Below are positions 1 to 12,602 of a stretch of 64,000 nt of DNA, one piece after another (position 1 is the first letter of the stretch; each line of letters begins with the position of its first letter). The stretch lies in NCBI GenBank assembly GCA_020091685.1, contig CM034600.1, positions 5,965,837 through 6,029,836 on the forward strand. The letters are read 5' to 3'. The stretch is from Lutjanus erythropterus (Eukaryota; Chordata; Actinopteri; Lutjaniformes; Lutjanidae). The notes under the pieces are model-generated. The model did no database searches and was not told the origin of the DNA. It saw only the letters and a program-made list of their open reading frames with translations. The translations under genes were made by a program, and so were the position numbers.

Positions 1-1774
1 CTGAGCACAAACCTGTCCAATTCAAACCCAAAACAGGAAAGTGTACAAAATATTAGATGACAATATTTCAAATATAGATTAAATCTTATTTCTAATATGT
101 TTTATGTACATAAGACCCTAATTTACATGGTTAGAGGACTAAAATGGATTTAGGTTTATAGAGGCTTTAACATAGCATATTTTGTAGCTAAGAGTCACAT
201 TAAGCTTAGATTATCAAATTATATCAATCAGATTTTGTAGTCCACCACATACAGTAGGAGTATTACTGATCATTTTCAAGGCACTATGTGATTCTATCTT
301 AACTTTTTAACCTAAACTTTGGTGCCCTGACAACAATTGAGGCAGTTTTACTGACTGATGACCATGAAATGTGGCGGACAACTGAGGAAAGCTGATAAAT
401 GGACATTTGAGCTTATTAGTTTGTCACATGAACATACGTTTCTGTAGACAATGACCATGCTCTTGGTCTTATTGCAAAAGTACAATAATTACACTTTTAG
501 TTTTTGCAGAAAAGATTGTGTAGTTTGTGTTCTGAACTCTTTGACTTTCTGTCAGCATTGGTTGTATTCAGTGGGTACAACATCTGTTATTAAACTTTAG
601 TCTAAAGCTCAAAGAAGAGAGAAAAACAAGAACCAATTGTGTTTTTGAAAAGTAGGTATTGGGAGACATCCATTGTCTCCACAGTTGACAGCTCCAGTGA
701 CAGCTGAGTCAAATTGTATGGCACGGCCACAATGTGCTCGGGCCTTGATATCCAGACTCTCTTTTCAAATCCACTTCTTTATTAAACACACATACACACA
801 CCATAAAATATAAACATGAGTTTATGTCTGCTGCGCACATTATCGCCCTAAAAAATGGTGGAGAAGATGTCATCCTACTTTGTAGTTCAGTTCAGCTTGT
901 TTGAATAATGTCACGACCAAAAGGGATGAATGGAAGGTTCTGCAATTTTCATTAGAAGTAATTATTCTCTTTATTGCTGCCTTTTTTGGGGAGTAATTTT
1001 TATTATATTTTCATCTGCTGTCTTGTGCCAGAGCGGTGTCCAAATCCAACTTTTTGGAAACAGGGGCCCTGAGGCGAAGCCAGGAGGCAGAGCTGCTGTT
1101 CACTGACCCTGAATATTTCAGCTGTGTCCCAGTTCAGTGCGACGATAAAGCAGACTGCAAAATAACAGCTCCTTCAAAGGACCACTGACATAGAATTACT
1201 TAGCTTTGATACTACAGAAACAGAAGAAGGGGTAAGACAACTGGTGGAGGGTGAGAAGAAAGAGAAGACGAAGTGACCATGTAGGGAATACTAATTTAAG
1301 GACAATCAGGAAAGAGAGTCAAGAAAGTAAGAAAATAAAGTCAAAACAATGACTGTCTTTTAGCCAGGTCTCATAAATCCAGCCTTCTGTTCTGTGACGT
1401 AGTTTTGAAATCAGTGGATTCTCTAGCTCATGCTGCCCACCAGCTGTAGCAGGCAGCTCCAGTGAGCGAATTATTTATGAACTTATCCACGCAGTGTGTC
1501 CAACTGCACAGCCGCCAGCTAGCCCAACGGATACAAGAAACTGCCTGGACTCTGGAGTATCTGTCCGAGCATCGGCTGCTAGCAGACTACGGAATAATAA
1601 TGACGGGCTGTTCTTCTGCTGGATATTACAAGTACTTAGGCTGGTTTGTTTCTCATCATGAGATGCATTTCAGGCCACAGAGACTTGTTAGAGCTCTGTT
1701 TTCGAGATGTGTTTACATCGCTGTAAGCCTGAATTAGATGATGCAAAGAAACAACACCAAGTTTATGTGTGATC

Positions 1775-2160
1775 TAGAATTTCCTTCCAGGATTTCTGCA
1801 GGCTTCAACAAGTTAAATTTAAATTTTAATACCTTTTCAAGACCATTATGAATGCAATTTTGAGTCAAGATGGAATTTAAAATGCTTTTTAAACTTTTTA
1901 GATTACAATATATGCAAAAAAAAAATCAATTTCTTTGTATTTTTAGATTAAAATCATAGAACATATTTTCATCTTTTCTACCTGTGAATAAACAAAATAT
2001 GATGAGTGCTTCCATAAGCTAGAACAAACCAATTTCCACCAATATATCATGAAATCCACCTGTCAACCAAAGCCAGTTTATTAGCTAGCATGTCTTTCAA
2101 AATGTTTGCCACCTCTGCACTTGTTCCACTTCACCAAATTAAAATTTTTACAGGCCCGCT
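1775..2160 (+). repeat. degenerate interspersed repeat
   Basis: The stretch opens with TTCCAGGATTTCTGCAGG and carries AAGACCATTATGAATGC. Both resemble an interspersed repeat that I recall from many fish genomes. The rest is AT-rich and decayed. The boundaries are approximate and the family name is not known to me. Confidence 0.4.
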
Positions 2161-2390
2161 GACTACATTCACTTTGGGGAAAGTGGCATCTGTGACAGCA
2201 GATTATACACGAGGCATTTTACAGTGGACTGCTTCAGCAGGTAGTTTATGTTAGCTGAATGGAGCATATGATGATTAATGTTACTGTACAAAAGCACAAC
2301 TGTATACAAACACAAAATAATGACTCTTTGGATGAAACTGGATCATGTTTTATGGAGAAACTGTGGTTTCTGCTAATTTAGCTGCTGTGA

Positions 2391-2950
2391 GTAGAGATGC
2401 ACCGATTTGAACTTTCTTGGCCGATACCAATTTTGTTAAGGGTCTGACCTGCTGATTCCAATTTTCAGTCTTTCTAAGAACTATAATTGACAGCATTCAC
2501 AAACATTTTTGCAACTTTTTTTGTAAAAATTAAATTGGATGTTCATAATAAAACTATTAAATATTCATTAAATACTATTTTATATACACATTATGAATAT
2601 GAAAAATCTTGTGAGATCACCTTGTGGGATTTTGCAGGACACGATTTCACGCGATCTCATGTGGAAAGAGATGTAAACAAACCGGAGACAAGATGCGGTG
2701 CAACAGTTTGCTGTTTTTGCGACACTGTCAGCTGCTTTGTCTCATTGTAGACTGTCTGTCTTCTCTTTATCCTGTTCTCAGAATCTGTCGCCAACACCAA
2801 CTTCATGCAAGCATGTGTCTGAGTGTGTGTAGCTGTTATCAGCGCTGTAGTGATATCATGGTCGCTTTGTCTGCTGCGCGCATGACGTGACCATCATGCA
2901 GAACACGTGTGCGACAATAAGGGGCACAGATCGGATATGTGATGCTGACC
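2391..2950 (+). repeat. repeat starting AGAGATGCACCGAT
   Basis: It starts with AGAGATGCACCGATTTGAAC followed by GGCCGATACCAATTTT, which resembles the terminus of a fish DNA element with 'gatgcaccgat' ends and 'ccgatacc' subterminal motifs. No matching opposite end was found, so it is probably truncated. The right boundary is a guess. Confidence 0.4.
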
Positions 2951-3916
2951 AGCCGGACAGCAGACAGTGCCGGTCATGCTGAAAACCGGCCGGTTCCGGT
3001 CTCTGGCATCCCTTGCTGTGAGTCAGCAACACGGAGTGCCAGGAGCCAAACCTGGCAAGAAAACCACCATTGTACCGTACTCCTTGTCGTCAAACCACCA
3101 TCGCTCTTGGATGCAAGGTTCAGTCTCTGTCTCACCGTGTTCAGTGGGAGCTCCCAGTCTGAGAAGAGTCAGCTGGTTAATGGACCACAGTAGCTACAGG
3201 GCTGTGGGGGTACGATGCTCATTTATTAAGGCTCATTCAGCACTACTGTCGACTCTGACAAGACCCTCTCTAACTGCCTGTTTTTACAGGAAACAAATAA
3301 CCCTCTGCTTTCCGTTCCATGACGACTTTAAGACATATTTCATGTCCATATTGGCAAAAAAAAAAACCCTGCATGTTAATTAACGTCTTAATGAAATCTG
3401 CCAATTCAGATTGCATAATGTAACACTTCGTCTCCTTTCCATACTTGAAAATGATGCATGAAGCAAGCTCAGTGCTGCGGTCAGAATTTATTAGATCACA
3501 AAGTTTTGCTTCCATGTTGCATTTTTGTTACAGCATGATCAATACAAATATTTCCCCAAACACACTTAAAAATCAGACTTAAGTTACGGAATTTTATAAA
3601 AGTAACATTAATTTATAATCTAATCAATTTGTAAGACCTGTCAAAATTATATACAAGACATTATGTGGCCTAAAAATCAGATTATTGGACCCGAGGCAAA
3701 CCTGTCCTCAAAATCCCCCACAATACCTACGCACTATACCATCAAAATGAGACAGCTGTGAGCTCTTTCATGAGCTGTAAACAGGTCATGGGCAGTCCAA
3801 GCTGCCATCTGCTATTAATGAAGTGACATGAAGTTGAGTCTCTTGACAGAACACTGGTTAACCTCAGGGTCATAGCTGTCTTCTCAAAAGTTCACAGAGT
3901 GCCATGCACTGGCCTG

Positions 3917-3935
3917 TTTTTTTTTTTTTTTTTTT
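3917..3935 (+). repeat. (T)19 homopolymer
   Basis: Nineteen consecutive T. It could be the A-tail of a decayed retroposed sequence on the minus strand, but no body is recognisable beside it. Confidence 0.9.
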
Positions 3936-4808
3936 CCTGGGAAACTACCCAATAATTTCTCTGGCTCGGTCAGGCTCTTTGACTCAGACATTATCTAACC
4001 GCCCAGTGTGCAAATTTTTCATTCTGACCAAACAATGCAGAATGTGATTTCACTGATTAGCTCGCCGCGGTCAGAGATTATTTTCTCAGCTTGTTTGCGG
4101 ATGCAGGTATTGCAGTGTTAAGAATCTCCTGACCAAGCAAAAAAAAAAAAACCTCCAGCTTCTTCCTCTTTGCAGTTAATCCACTGAGAAACATCTCATC
4201 ATAACTGTTCTTTGCACTGACACTGCACTTTATACAGATCAGTGGCCTTCCCAATTATACTACCACTGCTGATTTGTGTGATATGTACTGTTGGTTTAGA
4301 ATAGATATGCTTGTATTATATTTGCTAGTGTTTTTTTTGTAATATAACACATAATCTTGTTTCATTTTTATGCTTAATTTTGCAATTTTAAACACATTAA
4401 GAAATAGTATGACCAACAACTGACACTACATTTAACAATGGAGATTTTTTTTTTAAAAACATTACCAAACCCTACTGGATAAGGTGTCACATACTCCCTG
4501 CCAAAACCCCTAAAGCTGAGAGCACTACAAAGTGGAATGTAGAAATGTGCCTCATATAAAGAACATCTCAAACAGAGTGCTGACATACTTGAATTGTATC
4601 TGTGCAGTTTATGGAGTGTTATAAATGGTAAAAAGATTTGCCTTTGTAGCCTGACACACAGTGTGGCTAATGTTAGCTGTGCTAGCAGCAGCAGCCCACT
4701 CTGCTTGCTGGTTAATGTCTTTGTCTGTGCTGAATATGTTTACACATTTCTCCAGTCGAGTGGTTGGGTAAAATATTGATAAACAGTATAATTGACAGTT
4801 AGCACTGC

Positions 4809-5036
4809 CGCTCCGGGTTCTCTGACTTCCTCCCACAGTCCAAAGACATGCATGCTAGGTTAATTGGCGACTCTAAATTGCCCATAGGTGTGAGTGTGAG
4901 TGGTTGTCTGTCTATGTGTCAGCCCTGCGATGAACTGGCGACTTGTCCAGGGTGAACCCTGCCTCTCGCCCAATGTCAGCTGGGATAGGCTCCAGCAGCC
5001 CGCGACCCTTACGGAATAAGCAGTTACAGTATAATC
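4809..5036 (+). repeat. tRNA-SINE body/tail fragment (5'-truncated)
   Basis: It contains CTTCCTCCCACAGTCCAAAG, GACTCTAAATTGCCCATAGG, GGCGACTTGTCCAGGGTG and GCTGGGATAGGCTCCAGC in this order. These are landmarks of the abundant fish SINE whose tRNA-like head ends in GGTTCGAATCC. The head is missing here. A second, nested copy lies on the other strand at 62,465-63,195, and the two share the CAGCTGACATT / AATGTCAGCTG segment. Confidence 0.75.
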
Positions 5037-5333
5037 GACAAGTAATTCTGGTGCTGAATAGTGAAGATGGCAACGTTTAATCATATAGTTGACTAATCAC
5101 GCACATCCCTAATCAATATATATCTAGAGTTCCCCGTCCAGATTTATTCCCAGCTCTTTCTCCTGTCTGCATCTGTTCAGATAAGGTAATAATAAACTTA
5201 ACATGAAAACTTCATACATACTCTGTTGGTAAAACTGTTCCACAGGTGTCATGGTAGGAAAATAGCACCAGCCTTTGTGGCTGACTCCAATAAAATCACA
5301 CACTGTAGTTGCAGATAGCCGAGGAAAAATCTT

Positions 5334-5590
5334 TCGGTCAGACAGCTCATGTTTAAGAATGTTTATTGCAGCAGTGGAACACAGTCAGAGTTTGGCGTCA
5401 AGGCTCCGCCCTCATCACTCCTCACAGATCATGTTTGCATAGAGATATAGAGGAGTGATATATTGGACCCCCCCTGTCGGAGCCTGCAGGCAGAGGGAGA
5501 GATGGGAGGTTTTAGCAGTTTAAACAGACCGCCAGATTGGAAGGGTGCGTTTGGTACGTACTACAGCGTGAGGCGTGTCACGTGTGATTG
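5334..5590 (+). repeat. dispersed repeat family A, copy 1
   Basis: This aligns with 11,606-11,893 in the same orientation. Shared blocks include AGAATGTTTATT, GTTTAGAGTTTGGCGT-like sequence, GAGGGAGAGATGGGAGGTTT, AGCAGTTTAAACAGACCGCC and TTGGAAGGGTGCGTTTGGTA. Relative to copy 2 it lacks about 50 bases in the middle. I see no coding content. Confidence 0.8.
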
Positions 5591-8500
5591 CAGTGCAGCT
5601 TGCAGGCATTGCTATGTTTATTGGTCAAGCAGTATTTCTGTTTAAGCTGTTCAAAAGACATAAAGACTCCTTCCTTATAGCAGCACTATGGTTAACTAAT
5701 ACACTTCTAAGACCACTATCTGAAGTTACTATTCTGAAAGATCTTTGGTAGCATTCTATTTCTCTATAAAAGGGTTTTAGGGGAGGGGAATCCGACCTGT
5801 TTGAACAGTTCATGCAATTTGCACTTAATTGGAACTGAACGGATGATTAAAGGGTTATCTGACACAGTTTTAATTGACTTTTTATATTATTTATACAGCA
5901 AATCTTTCGATGTCTCCTCATTCATCTCTATCTTTTCAGTGTTGAGAAATAAATGGGGAAGGCCATTATCAAACATCTGTGCCAAAAATCTGGACTGAAA
6001 GTTAGGAAGTCTCAGCCCTCCCTCATCATTATTCAGAGTTAATGTGTCCACGCTGTCTTTCTAAGCCAAAATAAAGTGTCTGATCGGTTTGTTGAGGGAG
6101 GACAAGAATGCTGATGATGGCAAGTGACGGAAACATATATAGGAATCTTGGCAGGTATTTATGCTTTTCTCAAATCCTCCCATCCTCCCCCATCATCTGC
6201 AACAAGCTGGATAGATTGAGTCATAAAAATACGAAAATATTTGAAACTAATTAAGACCACTTAAAGGCAAGCTTATTATTATTTGATGCTATTATACACT
6301 ATTATTCTTAGAATTTTACTTTATTCATGCAAGTTCTGTTACTGATATCGCTAATTTATTTATTTTTATTTAGAATATTTTCACAATGACTCTGGACCAG
6401 ACAAGCTGCAAAAATGGACGGACGGATGAATTTTCTGCTCTTACCAGAATCACTAATGTAGCTATACCAAAATATCAATCAGGAAAGTCGGCTCGCCCTG
6501 GAGCTTTTATTTCTCCTTTAGATCAGTTTACTCCACACTCTCCTTGTGTTTATCCCTAAAGCACTAAACTCATTTCTTATACATGTTATTCAGTCAGTGC
6601 AATCCCCTCTGTCTCTGTAATAACCCCCAAACCAGTTGACCAATCTGTTTATTATGTTCTTTGTCCAAGGCCATGTCACTATAAACATCTTCATATTGTT
6701 GTCGTCTGTTTCCCCTCCAACACACCCCTACTTGAGTCCAAAGTTTTCTTTAAACCTGTATAAACCTGTTTTCATTCATCATTATGAATAACTTTCCGAT
6801 ATAGCCTTCCTTATAAAACATTTGCAGAAACGATTTTTAAAATATAACAAATCCTGCTTTCACATCAGTTATTCAATGTAAAATGTTTGAATCAGCACCT
6901 GGGTTTACATTTAGTTGTCTTTTGTGAGAAATAAACAGCTAAACTACTAAAACTACTGCCGCTACAAGTCAGGGCTGCAACTTCAAAGATTCAGAGGTCA
7001 AGAGAATAGTTTTCAAAAATAAGTACTGCAGCCCAAACAGTGAATTAGAGCCATTTTAATAAGTTGAAATCCTATTTAACATACGATCTATGGTTGAAGC
7101 AAGTTGTTTCCCCTGCCCCAGACTTGAGAAAGCTCAATGATCTTGCAGCAATGTGACTAAAATGTGACTTAAACTCACTAAACTTTTCAGTAAGCAACTA
7201 AAAATTCATTAACATATCACTCATAAACATCTTCTCCTTGTGAAAGATTATTGATGATTCTTTACAATTCATAATAAACATCAGGCAAACAAAACCACAA
7301 CTTACAAGCTGGAATAGAAATCTCAAAGGAGGAGCGAGTTTCAGCTTGAAATGTTTCCTTGATCTATGGTGACATATTGTGGTCATTTTATGATTTGTTA
7401 TAGAAAATATATTACAGATGTCTCCTTTAAGAGAAAGAAAAAAAAACAAGAATATTTGGTGCCCTCTCTTAAATGAACTGCCACTTTGTCAAATTCAAAC
7501 AATCATGAAAGATAAATATAGTACATGGCCTGTGTGGCTGCAAGTTACAGCCCTACTATCACTACTACATGCCCATTGTATCTGAATCAGATGTGGCCAC
7601 TTTCCACCAACTTGGCCCAAATGTATCTAAATAAACCTCACACAACTCACCACACATAAGAGTTCTGCTCAATAAGTAATGTTATATTCCTGGGCATGAC
7701 CAAATACATGAGCTGGAACAAGCTGCGACAGAGAAGCCAAGAGGGGTGAAACATCACCTTAACCTGAATCTGACATCACCAGCACACAAAAACACCATGT
7801 TACTCTCTGCCTGTCACACTGGATACTGGAGAAAAACGTCACCACTTCATCTACAAAGTTATATTTGAGATGTGATTTACTGAGAGAGGCTTTGCGACGT
7901 GCGTTGCACAAGCAATAGGTCGATAAGTCTTAGGACACTGATCTCCACTCAAAGACTGAGGGACATTTGTAGCGTTAAATCCGTATGAATGTGGGTGATA
8001 TGAGGTAAGAGACCATGTGATGGACTGCGTGGTGTCCCTGGCACTGGCTCTCTTTTTCTGTGAGTGCAGCTGGCACTGACAGACAAACAAACTTACAGCT
8101 GTGCCTCCAAATACACAAAACCCCAAATGCAGGTTCACAGGGGGGTGATTTTGCTTCCCTTCCTAATGGTCAAGTTGTAGCGCAAACACGAGAAGGAAAC
8201 AAAACGTACAGAGAAATGTGTGCGTGTAATACTTTACGCACAGGACAGTACAAATGAAGAATCCGTGCTGCTCTCCTTGATCACCTATTTAGGATTGCTC
8301 TGATAAAAACACCAGTCTCAGAAAATGTCAATGTAGGATCGGTTATGCCAGTCTACGCATGATACATAATGTATCATCGAGTTTCTCCAGGACCTGCCAG
8401 TGTCTTGGCAGGGGTAAATCAGCTGCTGCAAACCTGACTGTTACTGACTGACTGATCAATGGCACCATGAGTACCTGGTGTATACTGTACCCATATAATG

Positions 8501-9239
8501 TCTGTTATTGAACTGCAAAGACAGACACTGTTATTTCAGTCTTTATTTCCTGATTTGGTTTGGTTTTGTGGGGATCACAGCACTAAAACTTGACTAGCGG
8601 AGCTTTTGAGAGGAATCTTTCTTTTCTGACTGCGAACTGAATTCGACTAAACTGTTTTGAAGTTGTGGAGAAAACAAAACAGATGTTTTACCGAGTGGAC
8701 TAAACTCTAGTGTAATAGTGTAATAATGCAGCCTAATTCCCAAAGTAAATCTGCATATTTTTCTGTTTCTGTTGTCAGAAAACAGAATCACTATGAAATG
8801 TGACTGTAGCTCATAAATATGATGTTGACCAGCTGTAATCGCCAAGCTGCTGAGCTGCAGGTAAAGTCATTATTGAACAATTACAACATCATCAGACAAA
8901 ATAAACAAATGTGAAGGATAAAGACAGCAGCTGTGCTGTGAAATCAGCTACAGTGACATTTAAAATGAGTGATTACATGACGGTTAGAATCAAGAAGACG
9001 TTATGCTCCGCTTATTTGTGGTGTCCCCCAGGGCTCCATTCTGGGTCCCATCTTATTTACAAGCATAAACAGGTGTAGACATGATATTTTAATATAATAT
9101 TTTCATTACCATGTAGATGACACACTACTTTGTGGCCCGTTAAAGCTTGGGACCTCTGATTTACCCAATAACAAGGCTTGCACACTTGCTCATCACAAGT
9201 AAAATGCCATGTCGGGCAAGTAAATCAGGCAACCCTCTT

Positions 9240-9525
9240 GGCCAATTGGGCAAGTGGTAAAAAAAAGAATTTTATTTATTAAACTACTTTGACAATCAAT
9301 TAATTAAAGTAATATTTCATGGAAAATGGCAGAGAATGTTGTTTTCAGCCTCCCAAATATAAAGATTTCTCAATTTTCTTTATTTATCATCATATTAAAC
9401 TGAATATCTTTGGATTGTAGATTGACAAAATGAGACATTTCAAGACATCAACTTGGACTTAAAAAAATGGATGGATCTTTTTCACAGTTTTTTGACATTT
9501 TATGGACATTGTAGCCCTACATTAA
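9240..9525 (-). repeat. AT-rich MITE copy nested in the LINE relic
   Basis: It contains AAACTGAATATCTTTGGATT followed by a run resembling GACAAAATGAGACATTTCAA, ending near ATTGTAGCCCTAC. The same blocks occur in the copies at 58,390-58,712 (same strand) and 59,990-60,298 (opposite strand). The flanking 9,160-9,240 and 9,526-9,705 hold GGGCAAGT / CCCACTTGCC motifs, probably a further element. Confidence 0.6.
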
Positions 9526-9651
9526 TTTTAGTTTTTGTTGTTATTTGATAATTGCAAATAAATAAACCAAATGGTACAAGGGCGAATAAAAATTGACGTC
9601 TTGTGGGTAGATTTCTGACCCACTTGCCTGACAAGGAAAGTGAAAAAAGCA

Positions 9652-9680
9652 TTAACGTTGAACCTCGCTATCAACGTTAA
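9652..9680. repeat. 10 bp inverted repeat, 9-base loop
   Basis: Arms TTAACGTTGA and TCAACGTTAA are perfect complements. They lie in the material that interrupts the LINE relic. Confidence 0.8.
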
Positions 9681-11162
9681 CAATCTCTCATCTAGACTAA
9701 AAAGAAGGCCTGCAACCAAGGTGCTATTTTTGACTCAGGGTTGTCTTTTGATGCTAAGGTGCAGTCCTGCTACGTCCTGCTGAGACATTTAACAAAGATC
9801 AGGTCATTTATTTCCTCTGCAGATCTAGAAAAGGTCATCCATGCTTTTATCTCCTCCAGACTTGACCAGTGAAACGCACTTTATTCTGGTATAAGCAGGT
9901 GAAACATCTAAAGACTGCTACTTGCTGCCGGGATTCTGATACATACTAAGACATCAGACCAATCCCTGCTGCCCTACACTGGTTACTTGTCAGTTTTAGA
10001 ATTGATTTTGAGATTTAGCTGCCCATTTCTAAGGGCTTGAATGGTCATGTAATGGTTCCTAAATCTCGACTTGTCAATAAAGGTCGCTGGGCCTTTGCTA
10101 CCCAGCTGTGGAACTCCCAGGATGTCACCACTCACTCCCTCTTCTCCAAAAACGCTCTCTCCCTCCTCCAAATTCTTTGTTTTTCAACAAGTGGTGCTGC
10201 TAACAGATTAGAGGTGTTGTCTGTATCCGTGACTGTTACCAGAACAACACTGTCACATTATTTGCCAAGATGCTCAAAGCTGGCAAGCATGAAACTAGCT
10301 CTGAGATAATTTCCTCTTGCTCAAACAGAGCCAATTGCAAACATATCTTTGGTTTACAAGATAAAGTAACAACTAATTCTTGCCAGTTGGAAGACAGACA
10401 GTTGTAAATCTGTGTTGATTCATCTGTTGTGCAGCTCTTTCAATTGGATTTTGGAACTGATTAAACAAAGAAGTTTCCTTTGGTATACCTACGCTTGAAA
10501 TATTTACACACAGCTAGACTCGTTGGCTCAGGGTGGTATTTGCTAAGACTGAACTCAAACAAGCGCCATGGAAGTCTAGCATTCTGAGACGGACATGGAT
10601 AACCATACTTTTTTTAATCACACTTGCAGCAGGGGCAAAATTAAATGTCACATATTTGATTTCCGGGCTGATAAGGTTTAACAATCTCTACAGAAGAAGA
10701 GCAGCAGCAGCAATGTGTGTTTCGTCTCCGTGCCTGTCAGAGCAGAGCAGGCCAGATGAGACCTGAACCACCACACCAGATGGCAGGTGACTGTTCTGTA
10801 GGACACAGACCACAGGGGACACACAATGATGGCACTGATGTGTGTGTGAGTGTGTTAGGGAGAGGGAGAGAGAGATAAATAATGCGAGGGAGGACAGACA
10901 GATTGAAGATGAGTTTTATTGTAACACTGGAACTTCAGTTTGACAAGTAAACTTTAAGCTACTCTGATGTCAAAACATGTCACTGTAATGTCAAATCTTA
11001 TTCCGTCTTTCACTGGGTATCTGGAAATCCTAATGGCAACTGACATCAACTAAATCATCTGAATCAAACCTACAGTAAATGTTAATTGGTGACATTCATG
11101 ACATTTAAAGGTCAGTAGGCTTCCTAACAAGTTTCTATAGTAGATAGCTGTCAGCAAGCAAA

Positions 11163-11590
11163 GCTATTTAAAGTGACAGTACAGCCCAAAATCAAAAATA
11201 CATATTTTCCCCTGGCCTGTAGAACTATTTATTCATCTAGATGTTTTGGTGTGAGTTGCAGAGTTTTAGAAATACTGGCTGTAGAGATGTCTGCCGTCTC
11301 ACTAATATAGTGGGACTAAATGGGACTCGGCTTGTGGTGCTGACAGCACCAAAAAAATACATTTGAAAAATTTGATGCTAGTGTCTGTCTCTGAAAATCG
11401 TTATCTGGATACTCAAGACAATCTACAGACCTCGTTGTGATTGGTTTCAAGCAGGAACTACTTTTTTCTGCCGTACAATCTACTGGATTTTCTTTTCTTC
11501 TAGTTCCTACATGAAACTGCTCACAACAAGGTCTGTGGATTATCTTGAGTAACAGATGAGTTTTGGAAAGAGATACAAATATAAATAATA
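11163..11590. repeat. dispersed repeat family B with internal foldback
   Basis: The left part (11,270-11,395: GATGTCTGCC, GGCTTGTGGTGCTG, AAAAAAATACATTTGAAAAA) matches 51,295-51,440. The right part folds back. ACTCAAGACAATCTACAGAC near 11,413 pairs with GTCTGTGGATTATCTTGAGT near 11,532-11,551, and GCAGGAACTAC pairs with TAGTTCC, so about 50 bases on each side can pair. It looks like a MITE-like or foldback element. Confidence 0.75.
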
Positions 11591-11605
11591 ATATATAATG
11601 ATAGT

Positions 11606-11893
11606 TCAGTCAGACAACTCACATTTTAGAATGTTTATTCAGCAGCAGAACATAGTTAGAGTTTGGCGTCTAGGCTCTGATTTCATCATCGCAGGTTAAG
11701 TGACATAGAGATATAAGGGGAAGCCTGCAGGTGGATGCTGGAGTGGAGGTGAGACTAAAAGGGGAGGCAGCAACACCAGTGCAGGGCAGCAATGCATTGG
11801 CAGTCAGAGGGAGAGATGGGAGGTTTAGCAGTTTAAACAGACCGCCATATTGGAAGGGTGCGTTTGGTACATACTACTGCAAGTGAGGCATGT
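11606..11893 (+). repeat. dispersed repeat family A, copy 2
   Basis: Partner of 5,334-5,590. It carries the same GAGGGAGAGATGGGAGGTTT and AAACAGACCGCCATATTGGA blocks plus an extra middle part (GGATGCTGGAGTGGAGGTGA region). It abuts family B, so A and B may be parts of one larger composite. Confidence 0.8.
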
Positions 11894-12479
11894 CACTTAT
11901 TAACACAGTTTTTGGCTGAGTAATCATCAGTAATGTGGATATAAGAACTAAGTGGGCAAAAAAAAATAACAGAACAGCTAGAACAGTTTGATAAGTTCAG
12001 AACATTACATTAATTTACTGTAATGCAGCCTTTAAAGCAGACTGAGGGTTACTTTGGCTGTATTCACACAAAATCTGACATTCTGCAGAGATGTGGGCTT
12101 GTTTATTTGCGCTTTAGAACAAAACCACTGTGGGGAAAAAAATCAGAAAATAGTGTTTTATTTTTCTGAGTCACAGCCTTGTTCTCGCTAATGACGCTCC
12201 TCCTAATTCACACTCAGTGTAATTTTCTTTATTTTCTTTTTCATTATATTATTTACCTATAGCTGCTTAGTTATTTCATTTACTTAATTATATCCATATT
12301 AGTGATGATTATTTGTTATTATTTGATGATGAATTAATATTACAACTGCATTAATGTGTCTGTTGCATTTTAGGTTTTTTAGGATGAGCTTATTGTCTTA
12401 TTTTAAGTATTTTATACACTAACGGGCAGTTTAATCTACAGCAATATAGCAGTTTCTACTAAATAATTATAATATTGCA

Positions 12480-12602
12480 CTTCCTGAGAATGTACGGTAT
12501 TTTATTTTAGAGAATATGTGTATATTGAGCTATATATCATATATCACAGAATAGCCTGAAATGATCAAGATATTATCCATGAGCCATATCGCCCAGCCCT
12601 TG
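12480..12602 (+). repeat. hAT-like element end
   Basis: The stretch ends in CATATCGCCCAGCCCTTGG, very like the right end of the 44,389-44,941 element (ATATCGCCCAACTCTA). The preceding AT-rich text (TATATATCATATATCACAGA) is typical of such ends. No left end or target duplication was found. Confidence 0.45.

Larger units (their letters stand above)
9003..10195 (+). pseudogene. L2/Rex1-like LINE reverse transcriptase relic, interrupted
   Basis: At 9018-9070 the plus strand reads CGVPQGSILGPILF, the classical reverse-transcriptase block. Near 9105-9140 it reads YHVDDTLLCGPL, a degraded form of the YADD catalytic block (Tyr-Ala replaced by His-Val). The frame is then lost for about 550 bases and resumes at 9712 with QGAIFDSGLSFDAKV, followed by LEKVIHAFISSRLDQ, a stop, PAALHWLL-like sequence and, at 10,061-10,190, SRLVNKGRWAFATQLWNS. 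Together these are the finger/palm and C-terminal parts of an L2/Rex1-type ORF2. Stops and frameshifts make it non-functional, and the 5' half and endonuclease are absent. The gap at 9,160-9,705 is filled by later insertions. Confidence 0.8.
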
